NCBI RefSeq assembly: GCF_001270745.1
Contig: NZ_KQ434753.1
Span: 91,145-155,144 of the forward strand
Source of the DNA: Jiangella muralis
GTDB lineage: Bacteria > Actinomycetota > Actinomycetes > Jiangellales > Jiangellaceae
Length of the DNA stretch: 64,000 nucleotides
Direction of reading: 5' to 3'
Part shown: positions 43,666 to 50,692 of the stretch, piece after piece
How positions within the stretch are numbered: position 1 is the first letter of the stretch
How the letters are laid out: every line of letters begins with the position of its first letter
Position numbers and translations under genes: made by a program
The notes under the pieces: generated by a model
The model's input: the letters and a program-made list of their open reading frames with translations, nothing else
Databases searched by the model: none
Told to the model about the DNA's origin: nothing

Positions 43666-44547
43666 GTGCAGCAGTCCTACTGGGAGCAGGTCGTCGCCGA
43701 CGGCTTCCGGCTACCCCAGGGTGCTGCCCTCGACGAGCTCACGATCGAGCTGGTCACCATGCTCGGCGACACCGACCCGCACGTGCGCGAGGACATCGCC
43801 CGCTCGGTGCTGCAGACCTGGATCCGCGAGGGCGTCTACGACGACCTGCTGATCGGGCTCGGCGACGGGCTGGCGCTCGGGCTGAAGAAGGGCCTCGGCG
43901 AAGAGAGCACCGACACCGTGCTGCGCCGCTCGTTCTCCGCGAGCGTGCTGTCCGAGGTCATCGCCCGCGACAACACCACCCACGGGCTGCACCCGGCCGC
44001 CGTCCTGACGTGGGCCGACCAAGCGGTCGGCTGGCTCCTCGGCGAGCGCGACCTCCGCGGCTGGACCCCCAACCAGGGCTGGGCCAACGCCCTCGTGCAC
44101 GGCGCCGACGTGCTCGGCGCGCTGAGCGCGTCGCGGCATCTGAGCGCCGACGAGTTACGCGTCCTGCTCGACGTCGTCGCCGAGCGGCTGACCACGCCGA
44201 CGCGGCACCGGTTCTCCGCCGGCGAGGAACAGCGGCTCGCGTACGCGACCATGTCGGTGCTGCACCGCGACCTCGTCAGCATCGAGCCGCTGGAAGGCTG
44301 GCTGGAGCGGCTGGCCCAGGCCTGGCGCGACGACGCCCGCCCGCCGTCGTCGCGGGCCGCGGCGCGCGAGAACACCCTCGACTACCTGCGGGCGCTGCAC
44401 CTGCAGCTGCTGCTGGGCGTGCAGGGCACTCCGGCGCAGAACGTCGCCAGCACCGTGCGCCCGATGCCTGCGGTCCGCTCCGACCTGCTGCTCGCGCTGC
44501 AGGCGACGCTGCGCTCCAGCGCGCCCTGGCTGTACCGCCAGCGTTGA
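43666..44547 (+). CDS. DUF2785-like protein
   Basis: 293 residues, wholly helical, with HEAT-like pairs. It begins SYWEQVVADGFRLP and contains TDPHVREDIARSVLQTWIREG, NTTHGLHPAAVLTWADQAVGWLL and RDLRGWTPNQGWANALVHGADVLGAL, which fits DUF2785. No catalytic motif is evident and function is unknown. It is divergent from pdtaS by 41 bp. It opens the accessory segment that separates pdtaS from the biotin carrier gene. Confidence 0.7.
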   Translation: MQQSYWEQVVADGFRLPQGAALDELTIELVTMLGDTDPHVREDIARSVLQTWIREGVYDDLLIGLGDGLALGLKKGLGEESTDTVLRRSFSASVLSEVIARDNTTHGLHPAAVLTWADQAVGWLLGERDLRGWTPNQGWANALVHGADVLGALSASRHLSADELRVLLDVVAERLTTPTRHRFSAGEEQRLAYATMSVLHRDLVSIEPLEGWLERLAQAWRDDARPPSSRAAARENTLDYLRALHLQLLLGVQGTPAQNVASTVRPMPAVRSDLLLALQATLRSSAPWLYRQR

Positions 44548-44763
44548 CAGCGATCGCTTCGCGTTGACTGGCCGGCCGTGCACCCGGGTCTGCCACGTTC
44601 GCCCTGGTCCGCACGTTGGCCGTCCCCCTGGCGCCCATTCTCTTAGCCTCGAAACCGCGCCTCAAGTCCGCCCAAGGGGGTCGCTTCGCGACGACGGGGC
44701 GTACTTGACCCGCGGCCCCGCGGCCCCGGGCCCTATCAGGGGGACGGGGGCAGTCTGGGCACA

Positions 44764-44857
44764 CCTCGATGCCCGGAGCCGTCTTCGATGGCGAGAAACG
44801 TCCGAAAGGCTCCTCGAACACGACCCCCGCCATCGAAGACGGCTCCGGGAATCGAGG
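44764..44857. repeat. Long inverted repeat, 29 of 30 bp paired, 34-nt loop
   Basis: The arm 44764-44793 is the reverse complement of 44828-44857 except at one position; the core is GGAGCCGTCTTCGATGGC. TGGG/CCCA just outside extends the symmetry. It is far longer than a terminator needs and has no T tract. Confidence 0.8.
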
Positions 44858-44992
44858 ACACCCAACGGCGCACCGGCACGAACGGCCAACGGACATCGGC
44901 CAACGTTCGCCCACTGCCGCAAACTGTGGCCGACGCGTCCTTTGCACGATCCCCCAACGCCACTGTGTGAGATCGCTGCGTCGAGTGGGGTA

Positions 44993-45042
44993 GATCACTG
45001 TTCCCCTGGCAACAGCGACGCCACCCGGCACACACAGTGATC
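44993..45042. terminator. Inverted repeat GATCACTGT / ACAGTGATC, possible terminator
   Basis: Nine perfect base pairs (44993-45001 with 45034-45042) and outer TGGG/CCCA, about 60 bp beyond the stop of the leftward LLM oxidoreductase. The loop is 32 nt, so it is weaker than a standard terminator. Confidence 0.35.
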
Positions 45043-45099
45043 CCACCCAGTGACGCGCCGGGGGGCACAGTCGTGCCGGGGTTCGGAGACCAACCGAAC

Positions 45100-45957
45100 C
45101 TAGACGGCCGTCGCGGCCGCGACGGTCTCGACCTGCTGCTCGGTCCAGGCGCTGCCGCGGACGATGACGCCGATGTGCTCGAAGCCGAGGTCGCGGGCCG
45201 CGCGGGCGCGACCGGCGAAGGAGCCGGCGGACTCGCCCGGTTCCAGCGCCATGGCCAGTGTCTTCTCGATCTCGTCGAACGGGCGGCCGACGGTGTCGCA
45301 GTGGCGGGCCAGCACGTCGAGCTTGTGCCGGACGGTCTGCCCGCCGTCGGGGATGTCGAACAGGTTGCAGGCGTCGGCGTACTGCGCGACCAGCCGCAGC
45401 GTGACCTTCTCCCCCGTCCCGCCGATGACGATCGGCGGGTGTGGCCGGGTGGCCGGCAGCGGGCTGCCGATGGGCCGGTCCAGCTGGTAGTGGACGCCCT
45501 GGAACGGCGACTCGTCGCCGGCCCACATCTGCTTCGCCAGCCGCAGCAGCTCCTCCAGCCGCTCGAACCGCTCGGCGACCGACGGCAGGAACAGCCCCAT
45601 CATGCGGGCTTCCTCGCCGTGGTAACCGGCGCCGACGCCGAACCATGCGCGGCCGCGCGAGAGCACGTCGAGCGTCGTGACGGCCTTGATGAGCAGCGCC
45701 GGGGCACGGAAGGTCGCGGCCGACACCATGGTGCCCAGCCTGATCCGCTCGGTCTGCCCGGCGAGATAGCCGAGTGTGGTGTACGCCTCGAGCATCGGGT
45801 CCTCGAGCTGCGCGGTCGGGTCGCCCTGCAGTAGATGGTCGGCGACCCAGAGGGTGTCGATGCCGGCGTGGTCGGCGGTGCGCACGACGCGCGTCAGGTC
45901 GTCGGTGAGGCCGCCGCCGGGCCAGGTGTAGTTGGTGACGCTGATGCTGACCTTCAT
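45100..45957 (-). CDS. LLM-class F420-dependent oxidoreductase
   Basis: 285 residues, luciferase-like TIM barrel of the TIGR03560 kind. Blocks are VSISVTNYTWPGGG, DTLWVADHLLQGDP, GYLAGQTERIRLGTMVSAATFR and GRAWFGVGAGYHGEEARMMGL. The last is the usual cofactor-binding LGxGxG region. Substrate unknown. TTGACG, 18 bp, TAGGGT and 6 nt lead to ATG 45957; the spacer contains a perfect palindrome. It is divergent from a MarR gene that probably controls it. Confidence 0.85.
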   Translation of the reverse strand: MKVSISVTNYTWPGGGLTDDLTRVVRTADHAGIDTLWVADHLLQGDPTAQLEDPMLEAYTTLGYLAGQTERIRLGTMVSAATFRAPALLIKAVTTLDVLSRGRAWFGVGAGYHGEEARMMGLFLPSVAERFERLEELLRLAKQMWAGDESPFQGVHYQLDRPIGSPLPATRPHPPIVIGGTGEKVTLRLVAQYADACNLFDIPDGGQTVRHKLDVLARHCDTVGRPFDEIEKTLAMALEPGESAGSFAGRARAARDLGFEHIGVIVRGSAWTEQQVETVAAATAV

Positions 45958-45963
45958 GACTCG

Positions 45964-45993
45964 ACCCTAGAACCAAATATTTGGATTCGTCAA
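45964..45993 (-). promoter_or_regulatory. Leaderless promoter of the LLM oxidoreductase with operator palindrome in its spacer
   Basis: On the minus strand TTGACG (45993-45988) and TAGGGT (45969-45964) are 18 bp apart, and the -10 ends 6 nt before the ATG. CCAAATATTTGG (45973-45984), a perfect 12-bp palindrome, lies between the two boxes, exactly where a MarR dimer would block RNA polymerase. Confidence 0.65.
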
Positions 45994-46002
45994 ACTATTG
46001 GA

Positions 46003-46021
46003 GTCATCCAAGCAGTATGCT
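46003..46021 (+). promoter_or_regulatory. -10 region of the divergent MarR gene
   Basis: TATGCT (46016-46021) ends 6 nt before GTG 46028. No convincing -35 is seen, but TTGG-AGTCAT-CCAA, a second dyad related to the palindrome in the opposite promoter, overlaps the expected -35 region (45998-46011). Confidence 0.45.
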
Positions 46022-46027
46022 GGCCAC

Positions 46028-46480
46028 GTGACCGACCACGCCACGCTCGCCGCCGACACCTGGCGGCTGATGTTCGACCTGCTCATCGGCTCCCGGCCCG
46101 AGCGCGACGCCGTCCTGGCCCGGCTCGGACTGACGGCGAACGAGTACAAGGCGCTGCACTCGCTGGACGCCGAGGACGGCCGGACGCTGAAGGACCTCGC
46201 TGCCGAGTGGCGGTGCGACGCGTCCACCGCCACCTGGACGGTCGACCGCCTGCAACGCCTCGACCTCGCCGAGCGCCGGGTCCACCCGACCGACCGCCGG
46301 GCCCGGCTGGTCGTACTGACGGCGCGCGGCGCGGCGATGCGAACGGAGCTGCTCAGCGCCATGTACGCGCCGCCGGCCGAGCTGCTCCGGCTGGACGACG
46401 CGCAGCTGCGGGCCCTGCACGAGGCGCTCGGACCACTTGCCCACGATCGGAGCATGGATTCCGGTACGGTGAACGCGTGA
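46028..46480 (+). CDS. MarR-family transcriptional regulator
   Basis: 150 residues from GTG 46028. The winged helix is LTANEYKALHSLDAEDGRTL, DLAAEWRCDASTATWTVDRLQRL and the wing RRVHPTDRRARLVVLTARG. It is divergent from the F420-dependent oxidoreductase and overlaps the following ilvG-like gene by GTGA, so it may respond to a substrate of either enzyme. The start follows the -10 box by 6 nt. Confidence 0.85.
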   Translation: MTDHATLAADTWRLMFDLLIGSRPERDAVLARLGLTANEYKALHSLDAEDGRTLKDLAAEWRCDASTATWTVDRLQRLDLAERRVHPTDRRARLVVLTARGAAMRTELLSAMYAPPAELLRLDDAQLRALHEALGPLAHDRSMDSGTVNA

Positions 46481-48141
46481 GTATTTCGCAGCGCAAAGAC
46501 CTCACCCTCAGCGGCCACGCCGGCCAGCACGCGCTGGCCGTCGCCGAGGCGCACGGCGTCGGCACCATGTGGACACTGTCCGGCGCCCACGTGTTCCCGC
46601 TGTACGACGCCGTCGTCAAGGCCGAGTCGCCCACCCGCATCGTCGACGTGCGGCACGAGCAGACCGCCGTCTTCGGCGCCGAGGCCACCGCGAAGCTCAC
46701 CCGCGAGCCGGGGCTGGTCGTGCTCACCGCGGGCCCGGGCGTCACCAACGGCGTCAGCGGCATCGCGCAGGCCTACTTCAGCGGCGTCCCGCTGCTGGCC
46801 GTCGGTGGCCGCGCCCCCGCCTGGCGCTGGGGCACCGGCGCGCTGCAGGAGCTCGACCACCCGCCGCTGCTGGCGCCGGTCACGAAGCTGTCGACGACGG
46901 CGGCCAAGGCGGCCGACGTCGGCCCGGTGGTCGACCGCGCGCTCAGCGTGGCCCGCTCGGCGCACCGCGGGCCGGTCTTCGTCGACGTCCCGATGGACGA
47001 GCTGTACAGCTTCGCCGACGTCACGCTCGAGCTCACCCCGCCGGCGCCGCGGGCCGAGCCCGATCCCGACAGCCTCGCCGCCATCGGCGGGCTGATCAGT
47101 GCGGCGCGGCACCCGGTCATCGTCCTCGGCTCGGACGTCTGGATGGACGGCGCCGAGGCGGCCGCGCTGCGCTTCGCCGACGAGACCGGCATCCCGGTCG
47201 TGGCCAACGGCATGGGCCGCGGCGTGCTGCCGAAGGGGCACCGGCTGCTGGTCAACCGGGCCCGCTCGGCCGCGTTCAAGAACGCCGACCTTGTCGTCGT
47301 GGTGGGCACGCCGCTGGACTTCCGGCTCGGCTTCGGCACCTTCGGCGGCTCGGACGGCGCCGCACCGGCCAAGGTCGTGCACGTCACCGACTCCCCCGAA
47401 GGCCTGGCGACGCACGTCGAGCTGGCCGCCAGCGCGTCCGGCGACCTCACCATGATGCTCGACGGCATCCTGCACTCGCTGCGGGCGACGCGACGCTGGG
47501 ACGACTGGGCGAACGGCCTGCGCGACCAGGCGGCGGCGGCAGTCGAGCGCGACGCCCCGCTGCTGGCGTCGGAGGGCGAACCGATCCATCCGGCGCGCAT
47601 CTACGGCGAGCTGAACCGCCTCCTCGACGACGACGCCGTGGTCGTCGGCGACGGCGGCGACTTCGTGTCGTGGGCCGGCAAGCTGATCGAGCCCGGCCGG
47701 CCCGGCTGCTGGCTCGACCCCGGCCCGTACGGCTGCCTCGGCGCCGGCGCGGGTGCCGCGGCGGCCGCCCGGCTGGCCCGTCCCGACAGCCAGGTCGTAC
47801 TGCTCTACGGCGACGGCGCCGCCGGCATGTCGCTGATGGACGTCGACACGCTCGTCCGGCACGACCTCCCGGTGGTCATGGTGGTCGGCAACAACGGCGT
47901 GTGGGGCCTGGAGAAGCACCCGATGCGGTTCCTGTACGGCTACGACGTCGCCGCCGATCTCCGCCCCGACACCGGCTACGACGCCGTCGTCGAGGCGCTC
48001 GGCGGGGCCGGCGAGACCGTCACCGAGCCCGGCGACGTCGGCCCGGCGCTGCGCCGCGCGTTCGACTCCGGCGTCCCCTACCTCGTCAACGTCCAGTGCG
48101 ACCCCAAGGTCGCCTACCCCCGCTCGACGACGGGCATCTGA
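46477..48141 (+). CDS. ilvG: Acetolactate synthase-like thiamine diphosphate enzyme (IlvG type)
   Basis: 554 residues, three-domain ThDP enzyme. The catalytic Glu is in RIVDVRHEQTAVFGAEA, the FAD/ADP-type middle domain in HPVIVLGSDVWMDGAEA, and the ThDP motif is GDGAAGMSLMDVDTLVRHDLPVVMVVGNNGVWGLEKHPM. It closely resembles mycobacterial IlvG (Rv1820), whose acetolactate activity is not fully established; oxalyl-CoA-like decarboxylation is another option. GTG 46477 overlaps marR, and TACGGT lies 6 nt before it, so it may also have its own promoter. Confidence 0.82.
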   Translation: MSISQRKDLTLSGHAGQHALAVAEAHGVGTMWTLSGAHVFPLYDAVVKAESPTRIVDVRHEQTAVFGAEATAKLTREPGLVVLTAGPGVTNGVSGIAQAYFSGVPLLAVGGRAPAWRWGTGALQELDHPPLLAPVTKLSTTAAKAADVGPVVDRALSVARSAHRGPVFVDVPMDELYSFADVTLELTPPAPRAEPDPDSLAAIGGLISAARHPVIVLGSDVWMDGAEAAALRFADETGIPVVANGMGRGVLPKGHRLLVNRARSAAFKNADLVVVVGTPLDFRLGFGTFGGSDGAAPAKVVHVTDSPEGLATHVELAASASGDLTMMLDGILHSLRATRRWDDWANGLRDQAAAAVERDAPLLASEGEPIHPARIYGELNRLLDDDAVVVGDGGDFVSWAGKLIEPGRPGCWLDPGPYGCLGAGAGAAAAARLARPDSQVVLLYGDGAAGMSLMDVDTLVRHDLPVVMVVGNNGVWGLEKHPMRFLYGYDVAADLRPDTGYDAVVEALGGAGETVTEPGDVGPALRRAFDSGVPYLVNVQCDPKVAYPRSTTGI

Positions 48142-48149
48142 GCCGCGTC

Positions 48150-49106
48150 CTAGGATGCCGGGCGGCGCTCGCAGAAGGCGGCCCGGTAGGCCTGCGGCGT
48201 CGTGCCCAGCCGCTTGGCGAAGTGGTGCCGCATGGCCGCCGCCGTGCCGAAGCCGGCCCGGGTGGCCACCGTCTCGACGACGTCGTCGCCGCGTTCGAGC
48301 ATGCGCTGCGCCGCCGCCAGCCGGGCCGTCAGCAGCCATTCGTACGGCGTGGTGCCGGTCTCGGCGCGGAACCGGCGGGCGAACGTGCGCGGTGACATGT
48401 TCGCCAGCGTGGCGAGGTCCTCGACGGTGAGGTCCTGGTCGAGGTGGGCCGTCATGTAGTCGACGACGCCGGCCAGCGTGTGGGCGGTGGTGGCCCGGAT
48501 CGGCGCCTCGATGAACTGCGCCTGGCCGCCGTCGCGATGCGGCGGGACGACCATGCGCCGCGCGACCATGGCCGCGGCGTCGGCGCCGAACTCCTTGCGC
48601 CACAGGTGCAGGCTGGCGTCGAGCCCGGCGGCCGTGCCGGCGCTGGTGATGATCGGGTCGTCGTCGACGTAGAGCACGCCGGGGTCGACCTTGGCCTCGG
48701 GGAACCGGGCGGCCAGTTCGGCGCTGTACATCCAGTGCGTGGTGCAGCGGCGGCCGTCGAGCAGGCCGGCGGCGCCCAGCACGAACGCGCCGGAGCAGAC
48801 CGACATCGCCCGCGCCCCGCGGTCGACGGCGGCGCGCAGCGCGTCGAGCACGTCGTCGGGGATCGGGTTCACCCGCGGCACGGCAGGGATGCCGATGAGG
48901 TCGGCCGACGCCAGCCGGTCGAGGCCGTGCTCCATCGTCACCCCGAAGCCGAGCGACGTGCGGACCTGCGGGGACGGCCCGCACAGATCGAAGTCCATGA
49001 CCGGCAGACCCTGGTCGGAGCGGTCGATGCCGAACGCCTCACAGAGCACACCGAGCTCGAACGGGGCGACCCCGTCGAGCACCAGGACAGCGACATTTCG
49101 CAGCAT
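48150..49106 (-). CDS. GlxA/AraC-family transcriptional regulator with DJ-1/PfpI domain
   Basis: 318 residues. Residues 1-185 form a DJ-1/PfpI-like domain: NVAVLVLDGVAPFELGVLCEAFG, then the nucleophile-elbow Cys in RAMSVCSGAFVLGAAGLLDG, retained here. Residues 205-318 are two AraC helix-turn-helices (DLATLANMSPRTFARRFRAETGTTPYEWL and DDVVETVATRAGFGTAAAM). The Met start at 49106 matches the domain boundary. Three TGCCA/TGGCA dyads separate it from a divergent 53-residue membrane protein, its most likely target. Confidence 0.86.
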   Translation of the reverse strand: MLRNVAVLVLDGVAPFELGVLCEAFGIDRSDQGLPVMDFDLCGPSPQVRTSLGFGVTMEHGLDRLASADLIGIPAVPRVNPIPDDVLDALRAAVDRGARAMSVCSGAFVLGAAGLLDGRRCTTHWMYSAELAARFPEAKVDPGVLYVDDDPIITSAGTAAGLDASLHLWRKEFGADAAAMVARRMVVPPHRDGGQAQFIEAPIRATTAHTLAGVVDYMTAHLDQDLTVEDLATLANMSPRTFARRFRAETGTTPYEWLLTARLAAAQRMLERGDDVVETVATRAGFGTAAAMRHHFAKRLGTTPQAYRAAFCERRPAS

Positions 49107-49115
49107 TCCAACAGT

Positions 49116-49172
49116 CTGCCAGACGACTGGCAGGAAGTCGATGCCTACTGGCAGTCCTGCCACTGTTGGCAG
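49116..49172. promoter_or_regulatory. Iterated CTGCCA/TGGCAG dyads, candidate GlxA-type operator
   Basis: CTGCCAG-ACGA-CTGGCAG (49116-49133) and CTGCCA-CTGT-TGGCAG (49157-49172) are perfect dyads with equal 4-nt centres. A CTGGCAG half-site lies between them (49148-49154). Dyad centres are about 40 bp apart, four helical turns. They fill the gap between the GlxA regulator and the small membrane protein. Confidence 0.65.
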
Positions 49173-49199
49173 GATCCCGTCGAGAGCAGAATTACTGCC

Positions 49200-49361
49200 A
49201 TGAGCACATTACTCGTTCTCCTGGTCCTGGCAGTCGCACTCGCCGCCGCGGGCTCCGCGGCCCGGTGGGCGGTCTCCGGCGGCGGCCCTCGGCGCGACCC
49301 GCTCCCGCGGGCCGAAGACGACTGGTCGCCGACCCTTCCGACCCACCCCTACGCCCGCTGA
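49200..49361 (+). CDS. 53-residue single-pass membrane protein
   Basis: Begins STLLVLLVLAVALAAAGSAARWAV, a single membrane helix, and continues with a short polar tail GPRRDPLPRAEDDWSPTLPTH. It has no lipobox. Start ATG 49200 follows the dyad-rich region by 27 bp. Small size limits certainty, but placement opposite the GlxA regulator and the ordered helix-plus-tail support a real gene. Confidence 0.45.
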   Translation: MSTLLVLLVLAVALAAAGSAARWAVSGGGPRRDPLPRAEDDWSPTLPTHPYAR

Positions 49362-49593
49362 CCCCAGTGGCACAGCCCGAAGCCGCGGTATGCACCGTTC
49401 GCCGGGTTCTCCGCCGTCGGCGTCCTGGTCTCACGTCACGTCCTGGTTTCCTGTCACGCTTCTGCGCTCGAAACCGCCCGCTGGGCGTGACGGTGGACCA
49501 GGACGCGACAGCAGACCAGCACGCGCGGTGCCCGCGAGCGTGAGGTAGGCGTAGCCGGCGAGGTTGCGGCCGTGGGCACGCGCTCCTCGGCCG
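49362..49593. other. Non-coding stretch with an imperfect inverted repeat
   Basis: No supported gene. CGTCCTGGTTTCCTGTCACGC (49439-49459) is complementary to 49485-49505 at 17 of 21 positions. The 18-mer GGTCTCACGTCACGTCCT (49427-49444) is identical to 37969-37986. The segment TGCGCTCGAAACCGCCCGCT near 49463 resembles one near 56564. Confidence 0.5.
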
Positions 49594-49989
49594 GACCTCG
49601 AGACCACGCCCATGGAGATCTACGGCCGGGTCTACCGCACCGCTGACGCCGTGGCCGAACGGGTCGAGCGGACGCACGCGAGGTGGGCACCACGCGCGGC
49701 GAGTTCGACGTCCTCGCCACACTGCACCGCAGCGGCGAGCCCTACACGCTCTCACCCCGCCAGCTCGCCGCCACGCTGATGCTCACCAGCGGCGGCATGA
49801 CCGGCCGTCTCGACCGCCTGGAACGGGCCGGCCTGGTCCGCCGCTCCCCGACCCGCACGACCGGCGCGCCCTGGTGGCGGGCCTCGAGGCCCAGCGCGCC
49901 GCCTGCGGGCGGCCGGCCTCACCCCCGACGAGTCGGCACGGCTGGCCGCGCTGCTGCGCAAGCTGCTCGCGGGCGCCCAGACGGCCTGA
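49594..49989 (+). pseudogene. Degraded MarR-family regulator with at least three frameshifts
   Basis: Recognisable MarR segments occur in successive frames. DLETTPMEIYGRVYRTADAV comes first. After a shift near 49680, VGTTRGEFDVLATLHRSGEPYTLSPRQLAATLMLTSGG and RLDRLERAGLVRRSP follow. After another near 49860, DRRALVAGLEAQRAACG, and after a third near 49912, AGLTPDESARLAALLRKLL to the stop. The N-terminal start and part of the C-terminal linker are missing. Order and spacing fit one ancestral gene of about 160 codons, so this is a decayed gene and not a set of small ones. Confidence 0.8.
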
Positions 49990-49994
49990 GCTCC

Positions 49995-50387
49995 CTACGC
50001 CCGCTGCGCCCAGCGCGCCAGGAACCGCTCGCGCCCCACAACGGCCCGGGTGATCGTCCCACGACCCACCGGCTCGCCGTCGGCGCCGAGAGCGACGACG
50101 GAGAACCGCAGGGCCCGCCCGTCGACGGCGGTCAGCTCGCCGCGCACCTCCACGAGGGCGCCGAGCGGGCTCGCCGCGACGTGATCGACCTCCACCCGGG
50201 TGCCCACCGTGGTGTCACCGTCCGCGAGCGCGTCGTCGACGGCGGCCACGGTCACGGCCTCCATCCACGCCACCAGCCGCGGCGTCGCCAGCACGGGGAC
50301 GTCGCCGGACCCGACCGCCAGCGCGGTGTCGACCTCGGTGACGGTGTGCGATTCGGCCGCCGTCAGGCCCGGTGCGAGCGCGGTCAC
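49995..50387 (-). CDS. Thioesterase of the fluoroacetyl-CoA-thioesterase-like (hotdog) group
   Basis: 130 residues from GTG 50387, overlapping the biotin carrier stop as GTGA. The hotdog pattern is ESHTVTEVDTALAVGSGDVPVLATPRLVAWMEAV, then GTRVEVDHVAASPLGALVEV. The catalytic Thr and Glu of the FlK group (ATPRLVAWMEAV) and the HV-A-P block match. Reaction: acyl-CoA hydrolysis; substrate unknown. Operon with the biotin carrier protein suggests a link to acyl-CoA carboxylation. Confidence 0.75.
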   Translation of the reverse strand: MTALAPGLTAAESHTVTEVDTALAVGSGDVPVLATPRLVAWMEAVTVAAVDDALADGDTTVGTRVEVDHVAASPLGALVEVRGELTAVDGRALRFSVVALGADGEPVGRGTITRAVVGRERFLARWAQRA

Positions 50388-50599
50388 GAGATGACGACCA
50401 GCACGTCGCCCTCCTGGACGACATCGCCGGGCCCGACCTTGATCTCGGACACCAGGCCGGCGTCCTCGCACAGGACCGGGATCTCCATCTTCATGGACTC
50501 CAGGATCAGCAGGGTCGCCCCCGCATCGACCCGCTCGCCCACGGATACCGCCACGGAGTGGACATTGGCCACCATCTCGGCGGCCACCTGCTCGGCCAC
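50384..50599 (-). CDS. Biotin/lipoyl carrier protein (TB7.3-like)
   Basis: 71 residues, a single biotinyl domain with the biotinylation motif ILESMKMEIPVLCEDAG. It matches mycobacterial biotinylated protein TB7.3 (Rv3221c) along its length, including the ending VLVVIS. Its partner carboxylase is not established. GTG 50599 has GAGGAGT 7 nt upstream. In mycobacteria the same gene lies between pdtaS and rshA-sigH, as here. Confidence 0.9.
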   Translation of the reverse strand: MAEQVAAEMVANVHSVAVSVGERVDAGATLLILESMKMEIPVLCEDAGLVSEIKVGPGDVVQEGDVLVVIS

Positions 50600-50692
50600 G
50601 TGCTGACTCCTCTCGCCGCTGAGCAGCATTCCACCACGGCCCCCGGGCGTGGCGTACCCCGGTTCCGCGGCGGTCCGGGTCAGGATGATGAT

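Larger units (their letters stand above)
44548..45099. other. 552-bp non-coding convergent gap rich in inverted repeats
   Basis: Between the DUF2785 gene and the leftward LLM oxidoreductase I find no supported gene. It holds a 30-bp inverted repeat (44764-44857) and a 9-bp inverted repeat (44993-45042). An outer pair is nested around them: GTTGGCCGT near 44615 with ACGGCCAAC at 44882. A GCTTCGCG/CTTGACCCGCG segment at 44681-44721 recurs near 56425. Reading frames here are by-products of the palindromes. Confidence 0.55.

Noticed and set aside
44764..44993. Short plus-strand frames in the DUF2785-LLM gap
   Set aside because: They consist of the two arms of the inverted repeat read in sequence; no start site, domain or codon bias.
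45967..48984. 1005-codon minus-strand open frame across marR, ilvG and the GlxA gene
   Set aside because: It crosses three well-supported genes, has no ribosome site or domain, and its composition is that of a GC shadow.
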